Positions 13,947 to 14,756 of a stretch of DNA of 14,756 nt are shown in pieces. This DNA comes from Actinomycetes bacterium. Lineage in GTDB: Bacteria; Actinomycetota; CALGFH01. Where the stretch lies: positions 1-14,756 of the forward strand of contig JASLBL010000330.1 of NCBI GenBank assembly GCA_030146615.1, read 5' to 3'. How positions within the stretch are numbered: position 1 is the first letter of the stretch; each line of letters starts with the position of its first letter. Under the pieces are notes generated by a model. The model worked only from the letters and a program-made list of their open reading frames with translations. It ran no database searches and was not told the DNA's origin. The position numbers and the translations under genes are program-made.

Positions 13947-14756
13947 TCGTAGAAGGCCAGCATCCCGTCGGCGGCCCGGCGGATGGTGAACCGGGCCTGG
14001 AAGTCGGCCTCGGCCCGCTCGGCCCTGGCCGCGGCCGCCTCCCGGTCGGACAGGGTCTCGACCAGCGCGGCGGCGAACGCGTCGGGCTGGCCGGCCGGGA
14101 CCAGCCGCGCGCTCAGCCCGTCGGTGACGGCCTCGGTGACCGGCGGGATGTCGCTGGCCACGATCGGCACCCCAAGGGCCATCGCCTCCAAGATCGACCC
14201 CGGCATGCCCTCCCAGCGGGTCGGGAAGGCGAAGGCGTCGGCCGCGCACAGCAGGTCGGGGACGTCGGTCCGGGCGCCGAGGAACTGGACCCGGCCGGCC
14301 ACGCCCAGCCGGTCGGCCAGGGCCTGCAGCTGGGGGGTCTGGTTCCCCTCGCGGCCGGCGACCAGGATCCGGGCGGCCGGGACCTCGGCCAGGACCCGCG
14401 GCGCCGCCTCGACCAGGGTGTCCAGGCCCTTCTGCCACTCGTGGCGGGCCGCCCCGAGGACGACCGCCTCCTCGGGGCCGATCCCGAGCCCGGCCCGGGC
14501 CCGGGCCCGGCGCTCGGCGGTGCGCCGGCCCAGCAGCTCCGGGTCGCGGCCCCGGGTCACCACCTCGACGCTGGAGCGGCGCAGCAGCAGGCGGCGGGCC
14601 ATGACGTCGGCCACGTACTGCGACACCGCGTGGAACCGGACCACCGGCCGGGCCGTGACGGCGTCGAGCAGGCGGGCCGCGCCCAGCTTGACCCGCCCGA
14701 CCCCGCTCCCCCCGGCGTGCTGCTCGGGCCCGTAGGCCACGTTGACCAGGCTGGAC
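13922..14756 (-). CDS. GT4 glycosyltransferase, C-terminal part (5' end outside window)
   Basis: The last 277 codons of a GT4 (GT-B fold) retaining glycosyltransferase; the frame stays open to the right edge, so the GTG at 14740 is internal and not the start. The visible part begins with the end of the N-terminal domain (LVNVAYGPEQH), then FHAVSQYVADVMARRL, a typical family segment before the second domain. The nucleotide-sugar domain follows, with GAARHEWQKGLDTLVEA (the usual GR...KG position), ILVAGREGNQTP, VQFLGARTDVPDLLCAADAF and the EX7E motif EGMPGSILE. It ends with an amphipathic helix and a TAG at 13922-13924. It probably adds a sugar to the polysaccharide repeat unit; donor and acceptor are unknown. 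It converges on the AsnB-like gene, and the last eight codons of the two coding regions overlap. The family is certain; the missing N-terminus prevents finer assignment. Confidence 0.88.
   Translation of the reverse strand, partial: SSLVNVAYGPEQHAGGSGVGRVKLGAARLLDAVTARPVVRFHAVSQYVADVMARRLLLRRSSVEVVTRGRDPELLGRRTAERRARARAGLGIGPEEAVVLGAARHEWQKGLDTLVEAAPRVLAEVPAARILVAGREGNQTPQLQALADRLGVAGRVQFLGARTDVPDLLCAADAFAFPTRWEGMPGSILEAMALGVPIVASDIPPVTEAVTDGLSARLVPAGQPDAFAAALVETLSDREAAAARAERAEADFQARFTIRRAADGMLAFYDHAVSAVR

Noticed and set aside
13224..14438. 404-codon minus-strand frame over the end of asnB and the GT4
   Set aside because: The GT4 frame on the same strand carries EX7E and other conserved elements; this one has none.

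Overview
The window is very GC-rich (roughly 70-75% by eye, with almost every third codon position G or C). It has tightly packed, overlapping genes and frequent GTG/TTG starts, which suggests a high-GC actinobacterium or relative; I cannot name a genus. It lies inside a surface-polysaccharide (capsule/exopolysaccharide) locus of the Wzx/Wzy type. I saw no rRNA, tRNA, CRISPR array, insertion sequence or attachment site.

Left part (1-7344, minus strand, read right to left): a Tat-exported G8-domain/parallel beta-helix protein (5341-7344) is followed after a 115-bp gap by a near-continuous operon. Its genes are a two-part GNAT-type acyltransferase (TTG start, 5225-4215), a multi-pass membrane protein that may be a Wzy-like polymerase (4212-2818), a NodB-type polysaccharide deacetylase (2843-2052), a GT4 glycosyltransferase fused to a C-terminal GNAT domain (2055-235), and the N-terminal part of an MraY/WecA-type sugar-phosphate transferase that runs off the left edge (274-1). 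Neighbouring genes in this run overlap or sit a few bases apart.

Middle and right part: a plus-strand GT2 glycosyltransferase (7407-8363) runs tail-to-tail into a second GT2 on the minus strand (8315-9259), overlapping by 49 bp. Divergent from the second GT2 are a 347-residue protein with two copies of a cysteine-bearing domain of unknown function (9337-10380), a Wzx/MOP flippase coupled to it by a GTGA overlap (10377-11888), and an AsnB-type glutamine-dependent amidotransferase (11952-13946) that may be transcribed as a leaderless mRNA. AsnB converges, with a 25-bp overlap, on a minus-strand GT4 that runs off the right edge.

Inferred working model: the WecA-like enzyme puts the first sugar phosphate on the lipid carrier. 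The GT4 and GT2 enzymes extend the repeat unit. The GNAT proteins, the deacetylase and perhaps the AsnB homologue decorate it. The flippase exports it, the polytopic protein may polymerise it, and the secreted G8/beta-helix protein may bind or process the finished polymer. The duplicated Cys-domain protein translationally coupled to the flippase, and the bacterial G8 protein, are the least explained and most interesting parts.
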